From positions 1-64,000 of the forward strand of contig NW_026604778.1 of NCBI RefSeq assembly GCF_024763615.1: 64,000 nt of DNA, given 5' to 3'. The translations under genes and the position numbers were made by a program. The notes beneath the pieces were generated by a model that ran no database searches, was not told the DNA's origin, and was given only the letters and a program-made list of their open reading frames with translations. This DNA comes from Phlebotomus papatasi. Taxonomy: Eukaryota; Arthropoda; Insecta; Diptera; Psychodidae. Of this stretch, positions 8,902 through 17,945 are shown in pieces. How positions within the stretch are numbered: the stretch's first letter is position 1; each line of letters opens with the position of its first letter.

Positions 8902-9803
8902 TTTAATTTTGGAGAATTTAAAAATTTTCTTGTAGGGAAGTTTAAAAGTCTTTGTGAGGATTTTGCGTCTCTGGTTAAATACTCTCGCGTCCTTGTTTTA
9001 CTTGTTTTAGAAGACTCTTTTTTCTTATGAATTTTGCTTTTCGTTTTGCTAATAATGTGCTTCTTTATATTATCACTAGAAATGTGATAAACTGTACCAT
9101 CTTCTCCTGTCAAACCTATGAAGTCCGGAACATTTTTAACATTAGTAGCTGTCCTTATATACTCATTAGCTGCTTTTGTAAATTCTCTCTTAATATCACT
9201 AGGTAAATCATCATACTCTTCATCGGGAATTAGTCCTGCCGTTTTATCAAATTCTTCATCGTCTTTCTCTCGTTCGTAATCTGAGTTTAAAGATGCTCTA
9301 GTTATGTTATTGTGATCATTATTTTCGTCGGGGTTCATATCTACATCACTTTCGTTTTGACCACTTTCATAATAATATTCTTCTTCATTAGAACCCAAAT
9401 ATCTTTCTTTTGGTGAAGTTCTTGCCATAAAATTAACTCCTGAATCTTTTTTAGGTGTCATTTCTGTAGAATTGTCTTTTTTACTTAAAAATTTGGTTTG
9501 TACAGATACATTTTTATGCCCAGGTTTTACAGTCATCAAATTATAATCATGTTCATCCGAATTTGTTTTCTCTTTTATTGGGAGATTTTGTTTCTTTCGA
9601 CTCTTTTCTGACAAGGCTGTAAGTGATTGACGATATCTGTACCATTTTTGCACATCATTTAGTTTCTTGTCTTTTAATATATTATACATTTCTCTATCTA
9701 AATCATTCAAACTTGAAGTGAAATTAATAAAAGGCTTTAGTTCGTCAAATAATTCTTGTGATATAATAATCATGCGCTGCAAAGATCTCCTGTTTCTGTT
9801 CAT
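8883..9803 (-). CDS. Conserved Polinton protein of unknown function
   Basis: 306 aa from ATG 9803. The start is chosen because it overlaps the previous stop as ATGA and because the residues before it in the longer frame are not conserved-looking. The N-terminal domain (about 1-70) is helical and contains LNDLDREMYNILKDKKLNDV followed by WYRYRQSL, a pattern I recognise from other Polintons. The middle is acidic and low-complexity. A second conserved block, FIGLTGEDGTVYHISSDNIK, precedes a Lys-rich region and a Trp-ending tail (KLKWDPIK). No enzyme motif is visible. Its position between integrase and the small hydrophobic protein suggests a virion or assembly role, but function is unknown. Confidence 0.7.
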   Translation of the reverse strand: MNRNRRSLQRMIIISQELFDELKPFINFTSSLNDLDREMYNILKDKKLNDVQKWYRYRQSLTALSEKSRKKQNLPIKEKTNSDEHDYNLMTVKPGHKNVSVQTKFLSKKDNSTEMTPKKDSGVNFMARTSPKERYLGSNEEEYYYESGQNESDVDMNPDENNDHNNITRASLNSDYEREKDDEEFDKTAGLIPDEEYDDLPSDIKREFTKAANEYIRTATNVKNVPDFIGLTGEDGTVYHISSDNIKKHIISKTKSKIHKKKESSKTSKTRTREYLTRDAKSSQRLLNFPTRKFLNSPKLKWDPIK

Positions 9804-10165
9804 TTTGATTCCAGAAGTTTTCCTATAATTCCTGTCAAAAGTGAAGAAATTAAAACAGGAATAAAACCACCTTTTTGGATGAGTATCTTTCTTCTTGAAC
9901 AATCTGAAGTTTTTGAACAGGTAATGTTTCTAAGCTCCTTTTTATAGCCTTTTAAAATTTTGAAGCACTTCGGAGACACCTGATGATTCCCCTTTAAGAC
10001 GTTATGAACAATTTCTTGAATAGCTTTAATTGTTGATGTTTTACAATTTTTTAAAATGGACTTGCGCAATTTTACAGGAGCATCTTTAAGTATGTATAAA
10101 ATATATTTGTTGTCCACCAGTCTCCTGATATTCTTCGAATTCTTTGTTTTTTTCTTGATCGACAT
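9800..10165 (-). CDS. Small basic protein with hydrophobic C-terminus
   Basis: 121 aa from the first in-frame ATG (10165). The sequence has a Lys-rich start and a helical block (KLRKSILKNCKTSTIKAIQE, then NVLKGNHQVS). A KGYKKELR segment follows, and the C-terminal QKGGFIPVLISSLLTGIIGK is a Gly-bounded hydrophobic segment that could insert in or bind a membrane. This arrangement recurs in Polintons and adintoviruses as a small late gene, sometimes compared with adenovirus core peptides; I treat that as weak. It overlaps the ATPase gene by 80 nt at its 5' end and the next gene by ATGA at its 3' end. Confidence 0.65.
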   Translation of the reverse strand: MSIKKKTKNSKNIRRLVDNKYILYILKDAPVKLRKSILKNCKTSTIKAIQEIVHNVLKGNHQVSPKCFKILKGYKKELRNITCSKTSDCSRRKILIQKGGFIPVLISSLLTGIIGKLLESK

Positions 10166-10844
10166 CTTCTGGATGTAGTAGTCTCTCAAAACTTAATAAA
10201 TTTCCTAATTGTTCGGGAGAACAATAACATATAGAATAATTTCGGTCAAATATATCAGATCGATATCTTAGAACATCAGGTGTCTCTTGATTGAGATCGA
10301 TGAATAAATAGCTAAATGGCTTTACTGTACATTCTTTATATATATTTAGAAGATCGTTTGGTTTGTCAGGATGAAGTTGACGAGCAAGTGGCAAAAACTG
10401 AGATTTGTCTCGGATATTTCGGAAAACTACTAAATATTTTGCATTCAAAGAAATAGTTCGAGCAAATCTGCTCTGGTAAAATATGTTTTGGCATATGAAA
10501 ATAATAGAAATATTGCGATGGTGAGATTCTTTTATGAACATATCACATATACGTGGTTCATATTCCTTGTTAGTCATTAAATCATCAATGATTACTAACT
10601 TAGGAGAATCTTCTGATAGTCCCGGGCCAATAACTTCAGGTATTCCTTGGCACGTCCTTAAATTTGGAATTTTTGGAAGTCCTTTAATACTACCCGTTTC
10701 TGAATAACACCACAATATGAAATTAAATTCGGTTCCTGTCAATTCTGTTAAGTTTTCAAGTAAATTGTGTGCGAAAGTTGACTTCCCACATCCTGAAGGC
10801 CCTGCTAGAATTATGGAAAACGGCACGGAGAATTTGATCAGCAT
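10086..10844 (-). CDS. ATP: Genome-packaging ATPase (A32/FtsK-HerA type)
   Basis: 252 aa. The Walker A motif GPSGCGKST (about residues 15-23), the Walker B LVIIDDLM (about 103-110) and the sensor-like FICQN (about 136-140) identify the HerA/FtsK-superfamily ATPase of Polintons and nucleocytoplasmic DNA viruses, which pumps the genome into preformed capsids. The frame is intact with an ATG start. It is the first gene of the capsid-side cluster; about 315 bp of AT-rich non-coding DNA upstream separates it from the 3' end of polymerase B and probably holds its promoter. Confidence 0.93.
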   Translation of the reverse strand: MLIKFSVPFSIILAGPSGCGKSTFAHNLLENLTELTGTEFNFILWCYSETGSIKGLPKIPNLRTCQGIPEVIGPGLSEDSPKLVIIDDLMTNKEYEPRICDMFIKESHHRNISIIFICQNIFYQSRFARTISLNAKYLVVFRNIRDKSQFLPLARQLHPDKPNDLLNIYKECTVKPFSYLFIDLNQETPDVLRYRSDIFDRNYSICYCSPEQLGNLLSFERLLHPEDVDQEKNKEFEEYQETGGQQIYFIHT

Positions 10845-11159
10845 CTTGAGATGTAGAACAAATATTTATTACCTAAATGAAATAATCTCTTCTATTTATA
10901 GAAAAAAATCTGCAGCGGAGCAAGGAAAACAGGGAAAAGAATTAAAATTAAGAATATCCTTCTGTGATATACAAAAGTTTATTTTATTTTAAAGTTATTA
11001 TAATATATATATATATATATAACATACTTCTTGATACATATACAATATATTATTTTTTATTTACACACATTTATACATTAATAATTCATATACATATGAA
11101 ATACATAATTACGTACTTGCAATTTTTTAATTCATATAAAATATGAGTTCTATAGGCAA
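10845..11159. other. AT-rich intergenic spacer with (TA)n tract
   Basis: No gene. Contains an alternating TA run at about 11001-11022 and further AT-rich DNA. Being between the end of polymerase B and the start of the ATPase on the same strand, it is the likely site of polymerase mRNA 3' processing and of the promoter for the capsid cluster; no specific element can be assigned. Confidence 0.5.
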
Positions 11160-14100
11160 CTAATACCCATATGGAAGAGTGTCATAATTTGTAACACATC
11201 GCCTTTTATTGAAGGTAAAACTTACTTTTTTTGAAGATGGACCTGAAGCCATTTTAAAGCGTTTTTCTCTTCTTATGCTATCATTATATTTAACTTCTAC
11301 AGAATCTGAACCCTCTACTAGATCTTTAAGAGAGTTAAAATTGACTTTCTCTTCAGTGTGTCTGTTCATTGTTATTCCTTTAAAAACTACTTTATAAGAA
11401 TAATTTCTTGTATGAGGATTGAATATCTTGATGGCATAAGCTTTAGGCCCAGTCGACACGTATTCTTTAATGTAAGCCCCCTCACCATATGAAGTTAACT
11501 CATTTGTTAATTCACCTAAGAATGACCCTGTTTGTAAGGGATTTTTTTCTCCTTTTGGTACAACAAATATAACTGAATCGGTATCACAATACAGTGCATT
11601 TTGCCCCACTTTAGCAAGAACGTTGTATAACGCAATCCTAGCGTTGGTTGTGGTACAAATACCTACACCCAGATTTATATGCTTGGATTGTGACATACTG
11701 TCTGCTATAAATGACCATGTTATGAATACCTGATTTGGTCCACATAAGTATAAAATATGGATTTCTATTCCGGGGTTTGCTATCAATGCATTCATTTCTT
11801 CAGGTGTGTTGCAAATAGAAGTCTTTTTAAGATCTTCTCTCTGAATGAATTTCCCCCAGAACCTGTTTAACATCAGTTTGGACAAACTGCGTAATCCTTT
11901 ATTTACTGTGATGTTCTCCCCATTCAGTTGAACACCCTCTTTCTGCAAGTATTCTGCTAGTTATTGCTCTCTTGCTGAATCAGAATCGCAGTTATCGGGC
12001 CATCCACTAGCTTCTTGTTTTATTTTGAGAAAGTTATCTACATAGTCTGCAAATAAACCCCTCTCTCCTGTGTTACGGTTGTACTCAACTGTATGGTACG
12101 ACCATAACTCAAAGGACTCTAGAATCTGATAACCATGATTAACTGCGAGTCTAATTTCGTCAAGTGACCAATGCCCTACCAGAGAGCGTTCCTCATCACT
12201 ATGGGTACATGCATCATCGGTAGATTTCAGATTACAACACTTAGCGCAAAGAGGAAACAGCAATCTGTCATCACACCTGTAGGGGAGGCAGGGTAGATAG
12301 AGACCTCGAGGAGGCAAAATACGACATTTTGCAACTCCATCATGATTTAAAATATCATTGGGATTTGCGAATTTTTTAATTACTGTCGGATGACCCGTGA
12401 AGTACTTAGTATATTTATTCGCCCAAGGATAAAGCGACGTAAAGTCATAATAGAAGATTTTATCGCCAGGACGTGTTTTATAATATAACTTAAACACTTC
12501 AGTGCGTCCTCCGTAGACAGCTGATCTTAAATCAAAAACATTCTCTGTCACTTCCCGATGATTTTTGAGAGAGTCGTGAACGTAAGGGTTTTCTTTAAGA
12601 TAATTATTAAATTCGCATTCCCATGTTATTAGTAATCTGTACCCTTTTTCCTTTATTTTCCTTGTCCTGTTCCTCGTATTTTCATAACGCTTTTGCAAAG
12701 TGTCCAAGGGGTCTTTTGAACAATTGTGCTCACGCTGTAACAGACATGTATGTCCGTGATAAAAACAACCGAAGAATTCTAAAACAGTATTGGATTGCTC
12801 ATCAAAACCATCGACAATAATATTTGTATTTTTCAATTTGTATTCGGTTTTTAAATTTGGAAAAAAATTTTCTTTCATTAGAATTATCCACTTTAGGCCT
12901 ATTTTACTTTGGTAATGGTTCACCACAGCATCTGCTAGTGTGATGGCTTGAATGAAAGGGTTTATCCCTGTTGTTTCCAAAAATTGATTCATAAAAACTA
13001 AACAACCTGCGCGGAGTATATGTATATCTTGTCGACAATAGTTGATGAGCTCCCGTCTGTTGTTGAAAATTAGATGCTTAACGCTATCATACCATTCAAC
13101 AAATTTTGAATATTTTTCTGAAGACATAGAGTCAATCGGATAATATTCAATTGCCGGATAAGTTCCAATATATTTTTCGTTCTCGGGTGTATTAAATTTG
13201 GACGGATATTCACCCTTACTGCAATTTTTAAGACCAAAACTCGCGGAAAATTTTGATAAGGCCATGGGAATGAACGATATCGAATCAATAAATGTCACGT
13301 TATTCACCGTAATGCACAATATTTTTCGGCCAGCCATAATTGGCTCAATCTTAAAGTCTCTTTTACACAGTTCTTCGAGAATAAATTGTGCATCATACCC
13401 CTTAGCATTGTGGGCTATAGCGATAACGGGCCATTTACGATATTGAGTTACATAATCCACAAATTTCGCAACACAGTTAGTTGAATCATTTTCAAAAATG
13501 TTTTCAAACGGCTTGCAGTTAGGGCAGTCTGATGGCAAAGACGAGGAAGAGGAGCATTGATGGCAAACTATATTTGTTACGCAAAGGTTAGGAACGTGCG
13601 TATTAAACCCATTCCCTCTATCGAGAAATTGTGACTCAAAGTCATAAAAAACAATGCTGTAACGTTTAGAAGGCTTGCTCTTGAACTTTTGTACATAGCA
13701 GTAGTGAGGCATTTCTACATCTTTGTTACAATTAAAGCATTTGGTGGTGTTACATTTGTGGCCATTCTCAACTTTAAAAAAAGTGTCACATGTACCACAT
13801 ATTTTTATCATGTCACACACTCCCAAAGCTTTATGAGAATTATAACAAGAAATCCCCCTAAATTCTCTGTTACAGTCTGAACATTTCTCAACTGAATTAA
13901 CAAATGGGCAAGGGGGTGACTGTTGACAATACTGACACTTCTCTAGACATTTGTGACCATGATTATATAATTCGTCACAAACATCACATTGATGATAGTA
14001 CGTGAAAAACGCTTTAATATTCGATATGCAGAAGAAATGCTTTGCTTGCTCATTGTAAAATATATTGATATTGTTAGAAAAATTTTTCTGGGTCTTAAGT

Positions 14101-15656
14101 GATTTGTATCTAATGCTTCCACAATCTTTAAAATTATCATAAATCGTGACCCTGTAATCTTTAAATTTTTGAACGAATTTATGGGCAAATGCTATATCAT
14201 AGGTCCCTGATGATGAAGGCGATGTTGTTACTTGACTTACAATTTTTTCAGCTTCTTTTTGTAGTATCAATGTAGACCTACGCAATTTTCGTAACTCTTT
14301 TCTTCGGCCTTGAGTATCCTTGATCAGCAGCACCTGTCCAAACAATAAAGCAACTGGTAAACAGTTTTTTTCAACTGCAGGATCAATGACAGACCTCCTT
14401 TTATACCTAATAAGAATAAAAATAGTATTAGAAAATGAACATATTAAAATATTTACAAAATTTTACTTTCTCACGTCCTTCAGCATTGTCATATGGCTGA
14501 CTTTATTCCTGCCACTTCCTGCTGTTCCATGCACAATGTTGGCGGTAATGTTCATTTGTTCAGCGATTGAGAAGGACGAATTGCTCTGGTTTATTTTTTC
14601 AAGTCTGCCCAACAAGAGCGATGGTGTTAAAGCAATTACAGGTGTAAGACAAATATAGAGAGGTTTAACTTCTGGCTTTTCGGTGACAGTTAATTCAAGA
14701 ACAGCTTTATCCCCATATTCAGCTTCAGAAGATATGACATCTATGATTTCTTGAAATGCGTCAGACAACCAATTGAAACCTGGCCCATGATCTTTAGGTC
14801 TGTTAATTTTAAAGTCGATCCCCAATTGAGTTAATTTAAAATATGGATTGAATGATTTTTCCTTTCCCAGGATTGTAACCATTTGAGGCTCTTCGAATTC
14901 ACGTATCTCATCATCTTCATCATCACTGCTATCCATCTTGTCTGAATTGTCATCATAATTTGAAAACTGTCCACTGAAATTTTCTTCATTATTCTCTTTT
15001 CCAGAATTGTTGTCAGGATTATCATCTAAATTTTTATTTTCTACACCAGATGCATCCGTGCTATTCTCAGCGTCTTGTTGAAGTTCTTCCTCAGAGTGAA
15101 TACGTCGCAAATTTCGCTTGGAATTATCTAGCAGGATGAAAATAATTTTATTTTTGATTTAAGGAATTCAAGAAATAAACTTTGTTTTAAAAACTCACTC
15201 TTTTTACGCATTTCTAGACTAATAGCAATATTGTCATCAGAATCACTGCTCTCTTTAGAAGCAGTGGCCTCATGGTCCCCAAAACCATATTGGTGTACAT
15301 CTTCAAGTTGATGGCGTTGCAATCCTGGTTTAGAATTTCCTATGTTAATGTTAGAATATATATAAAAATCCTATTACAGTATATGGATTCATTTAAGAAA
15401 CTTTTAACTCACCACTTTTGCTCCACAACATTTTAATTATGCGATGAGAGAGAAAAATATCATCCGTCACATCCAATAACTTTGCAGTAAAACGATTTCT
15501 CTCATCATCCGTAAGGGTGCATCCTTTTGCTAACAGCCCCTCAATATTTTTCAAAATATCGGGGTAACAAAAATTTAGACGTGGTTCATTAAGAAGAGTA
15601 AGTAACTCAGAGAGGCTTTTCTTCTCAAACAAAAACTTCTCAAGAACACCAGCCAT
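11160..15656 (-). CDS. POLB: Protein-primed DNA polymerase B, four exons, in-frame stop
   Basis: Replicates the Polinton by protein priming. Exons by splice phase: 15656-15413, 15339-15199, 15127-14467 and 14406-11160; introns of 73, 71 and 60 nt have GT-AG ends (GTGAGT, GTGAGT, GTAAAA donors) and keep one frame of 1,431 codons. Exons 1-2 give a helical N-terminus I do not recognise; exon 3 has an acidic linker then the conserved N-terminal block. Exon 4 holds a Cys-rich zinc-finger region, Exo I (FYDFES, near 13640), Exo II (HNAKGYD), Exo III (YCRQD), a Vsr/PD-(D/E)XK-like insert (near 12620-12830), motif A (YDFTSLYP), motif B (LNRFWGK) and motif C (YCDTDSV). One TAA at 11963-11961 separates motif A from B and C, so ordinary termination yields no active enzyme. 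Either a nonsense mutation or a readthrough site. Confidence 0.85.
11957..11963 (-). other. In-frame TAA followed by CTAG in polymerase B
   Basis: The stop TAA (11963-11961) is followed immediately by CTAG (11960-11957), and the polymerase frame continues open to 11160 for about 267 codons with motifs B and C. CUAG directly after a stop codon is a known leaky context, best documented after UGA. No other stop interrupts the coding frame. Confidence 0.6.
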
Positions 15657-15886
15657 GATTTTCACTCAAAAAATACTTGTTGACTCCAGTAGATAAAGAA
15701 AACAACTGTGAAGTGAAATTTTATTATGTGTTTATTGAGCAAATCAAAGCCATACATAGGCATATATAAATCGACTAATATAAAAAATCTGCTTATAAGT
15801 ACATATTTTTCTGAACAAATCAATAATTGAAATATTATGCGCGTATACATAATTGCATTTTTCGACCATCTATCTATACATGTCAT

Positions 15887-16635
15887 TCATTTTGTATACA
15901 TTATTGGTATTTCATGAAACAATCTGAAGAAATTGATTGGAGGCCTTGCTTCTACAGGTGCAATGTACAATGATGAATCTAATTTTTCTACTCCAAGATC
16001 TCTACAGGTGGTCCAATATCTTTCACAATATTCTTGTACAAAATATTGAACAGAGTTGTTATACAAATTTGTTACATTTATAAAATCACTCATATTCATT
16101 AAATTAAAAAATTCTGATTTGTTTAAAACAAGTGATTCAAAGCCTTGTGTTAATAACAAACACACATCGTTATTGTATGTTATAAAATCCATATTCAAAT
16201 TATTTGTTGAATTTTTTCGGTTAAAAAGAATGTTGGTGTTTCCTTTTTCGACGGTGGCCACTTTTTCAAATCGTTGTTCAATTAATTCTTTACTTGCGCG
16301 AAAGAGTTCCCAATCCTTTTGATCCATGACAATGCCATCTGGAGCAGTTAAAAGATTTTGAGATAAAATCTTTACAATTGGCGAATAATCCAATGTAGAG
16401 AATCCAACAACAACATAGGTTGAAAAATTTTCGTTCAAGAAATATGTATATCCATTAAGGACTTTCACATTTTTATTTCCAGAGATGTAAGGAGCTGTGG
16501 GTACGATGTTATCCTTTTGTGAGTCTTTCTGTGTTTCAGATGAATTTTTCTGGTGGCCTCCATGGCTTATTGATTTATGATTTAATTCCCTTTGCTTTTT
16601 AGCAGCCTTGCTATTGTTTTTTTATTTTTAACCAT
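15887..16635 (-). CDS. Polinton protein of unknown function, A-tract frameshift
   Basis: The main frame (15887-16468 and open about 50 codons further upstream) has no ATG; its 5' extension runs into a TAA in a homopolymer region. An ATG at 16635-16633 opens a frame that would join the main frame if the A7 run just downstream had one more base, so a one-base A-tract deletion (real or a sequencing error) is the simplest reading. The product would be about 250 aa: a polar, Lys/Gln-rich N-terminus, then a globular part with YTYFLNENFSTYVVVGF, a DWELFRASKELIE helix and a C-terminal Cys/Trp-containing segment (EYCERYWTTCRDLG). I recognise no enzyme motif. It sits between polymerase and protease, a position often occupied by small Polinton genes of unknown role. 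Confidence 0.55.
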
Positions 16636-16686
16636 TTTATAATATTATTATTGTAGTATCCTGAGCAGAGATTCGGTATGAACTGA

Positions 16687-17172
16687 TTAAGGAACTTTAA
16701 AACATTTATTAAAATACCTTCTGAATAACTGTAGAACTTTTTGGTCATTCTCAGAACAAGAGCTCGTGAATATTCGTGTAAAATCGTTTAATGATTTTCC
16801 TTTTGCCTTGAAAAGGGCATAAACGCAACAATAGTGACCACAAACTCCTGAGAAAAATGATTGTAAAACTTGTTGATTCATAATTATTTTATTCTTGGTA
16901 GAATGTCTCTTTAGAAATTGCACAAAATATTCATTATTGAGGAATCGTCCAAAAGAATCGAAAAATTCAGGAACAATCTCATTTCTTATCTTTTTTGGTA
17001 CATAAATTGCAACCCAATGTTCACCGGGGTGGTTAGATTTTGATGTATTTACAATTATTAGAGAAGGACCTTTTACTTTTGTTGGTATTCTGTCTAAAGG
17101 ATATACACCCTTAAAGATCTTACGAGTATTTTTGTTCCTCTTAAGGACTTGTGTTATTTGTATTGTATTCAT
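16687..17172 (-). CDS. PRO: Adenain-like cysteine protease (maturation protease)
   Basis: 161 aa from ATG 17172; an in-frame ATG at 17199 would add nine hydrophobic residues and cannot be excluded. The Ulp1/adenain fold triad is visible in order: GEHWVAIYV (H52), EFFDSFGR (D72), and QSFFSGVCGHYCC with Gln at 104 and Cys at 111, the same seven-residue Gln-Cys spacing as adenovirus protease. In Polintons this enzyme is expected to process capsid precursors. The frame is intact. It is the outermost gene at the right end, about 300 bp from the TIR; that gap holds no recognisable feature. Confidence 0.92.
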   Translation of the reverse strand: MNTIQITQVLKRNKNTRKIFKGVYPLDRIPTKVKGPSLIIVNTSKSNHPGEHWVAIYVPKKIRNEIVPEFFDSFGRFLNNEYFVQFLKRHSTKNKIIMNQQVLQSFFSGVCGHYCCVYALFKAKGKSLNDFTRIFTSSCSENDQKVLQLFRRYFNKCFKVP

Positions 17173-17470
17173 TGTAAATATTAAAATATAACAGCACATG
17201 TTCAGCTATTTATATACAGATCCTGTTCGTACATGTTTGAAACATGTACATGAATTGATTTCATGTACAAAATACCATTGACCTATAAGTAGCACCGTCA
17301 GCGAGATTATGCAGAAAATAGCAGCTGAATTCCATTTACTGCAAAAAAATGTATCAGCATATAAATACATACATACCTGCCGGATGCTTTTTTTCACCTA
17401 TCTTCAAGGCAATACTTGTGTTTTCACTAGACATAAATTATAATCACCGAAAAAATCTGACTATGCATAA

Positions 17471-17945
17471 TTTTATTTTGGCGCTTCCACAAGTGTACGT
17501 ACATGTATGTTCAACATTCATTTGATACCCCTAAAATACATTTTGGTGCAACAATGCACCAAAAACACCCTAAAATTAGACTTTTTTCTCATCAAATCAT
17601 TATGGGCATAAGAGCCACAGCTGATTTGGTTTTAAGTGTAACAAATCTCGGGTTATTTTGATATGAAATAATAATACCCCACTTCTCGAGTTCAGTTGGT
17701 CATAAGTTATATGATCTCGCAAAAAGTGTGCCTTGTCTTTGGGGGTAAAGTAATTATAGATATGTAGAAATTTATACAAAATCATTAACACCACAATGGT
17801 TCTAAGTGTTACACATTTATTGGATTAAAGTGCAACACTTCTTGGCTGTAAGTGCGATGCGTCTGGTGTTTTAAGTGCGACACATATTTGGTCTTAAGTG
17901 CGACACATCATGAATTTTTTGGTCTTAAACCCCACTCTCACTACT
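17471..17945 (-). repeat. Polinton right terminal inverted repeat
   Basis: Reverse complement of the left TIR. Compared with the left copy it carries about 30 extra bases around 17515-17545 (between the ttggtgca words and acatacatgt). The tip, ...actctcactact, ends at 17945; the next bases (atggtgtattagaaactgcc) are satellite. The extra segment contains tacgtacatgt, a word also prominent in the satellite monomer. Confidence 0.92.

Larger units (their letters stand above)
2218..17945. mobile_element. Polinton/Maverick element, nearly intact, 15.7 kb
   Basis: This is a self-synthesising virus-like DNA transposon bounded by long TIRs that begin AGTAGTGAGAG at both ends. It encodes the hallmark Polinton set: protein-primed PolB, retroviral-type integrase, adenain-like protease, A32/FtsK-type ATPase and jelly-roll capsid protein, plus small conserved genes. 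The usual 6-bp target duplication is not visible: the bases outside the left end (cacata) and right end (atggtg) differ, and the right end abuts satellite directly. Defects seen are one in-frame stop in PolB and a probable one-base frameshift in the gene at 15887-16635. Family membership is certain; current mobility is doubtful. Confidence 0.95.

Noticed and set aside
11160..11948. Polymerase C-terminal part as a separate gene
   Set aside because: It is in the same frame as the upstream part with only one stop between, starts without an ATG, and lacks its own exonuclease and motif A.
17206..17397. Small minus-strand frame between protease and right TIR
   Set aside because: Low-complexity, no conserved pattern, and not in a position matching a known Polinton gene.
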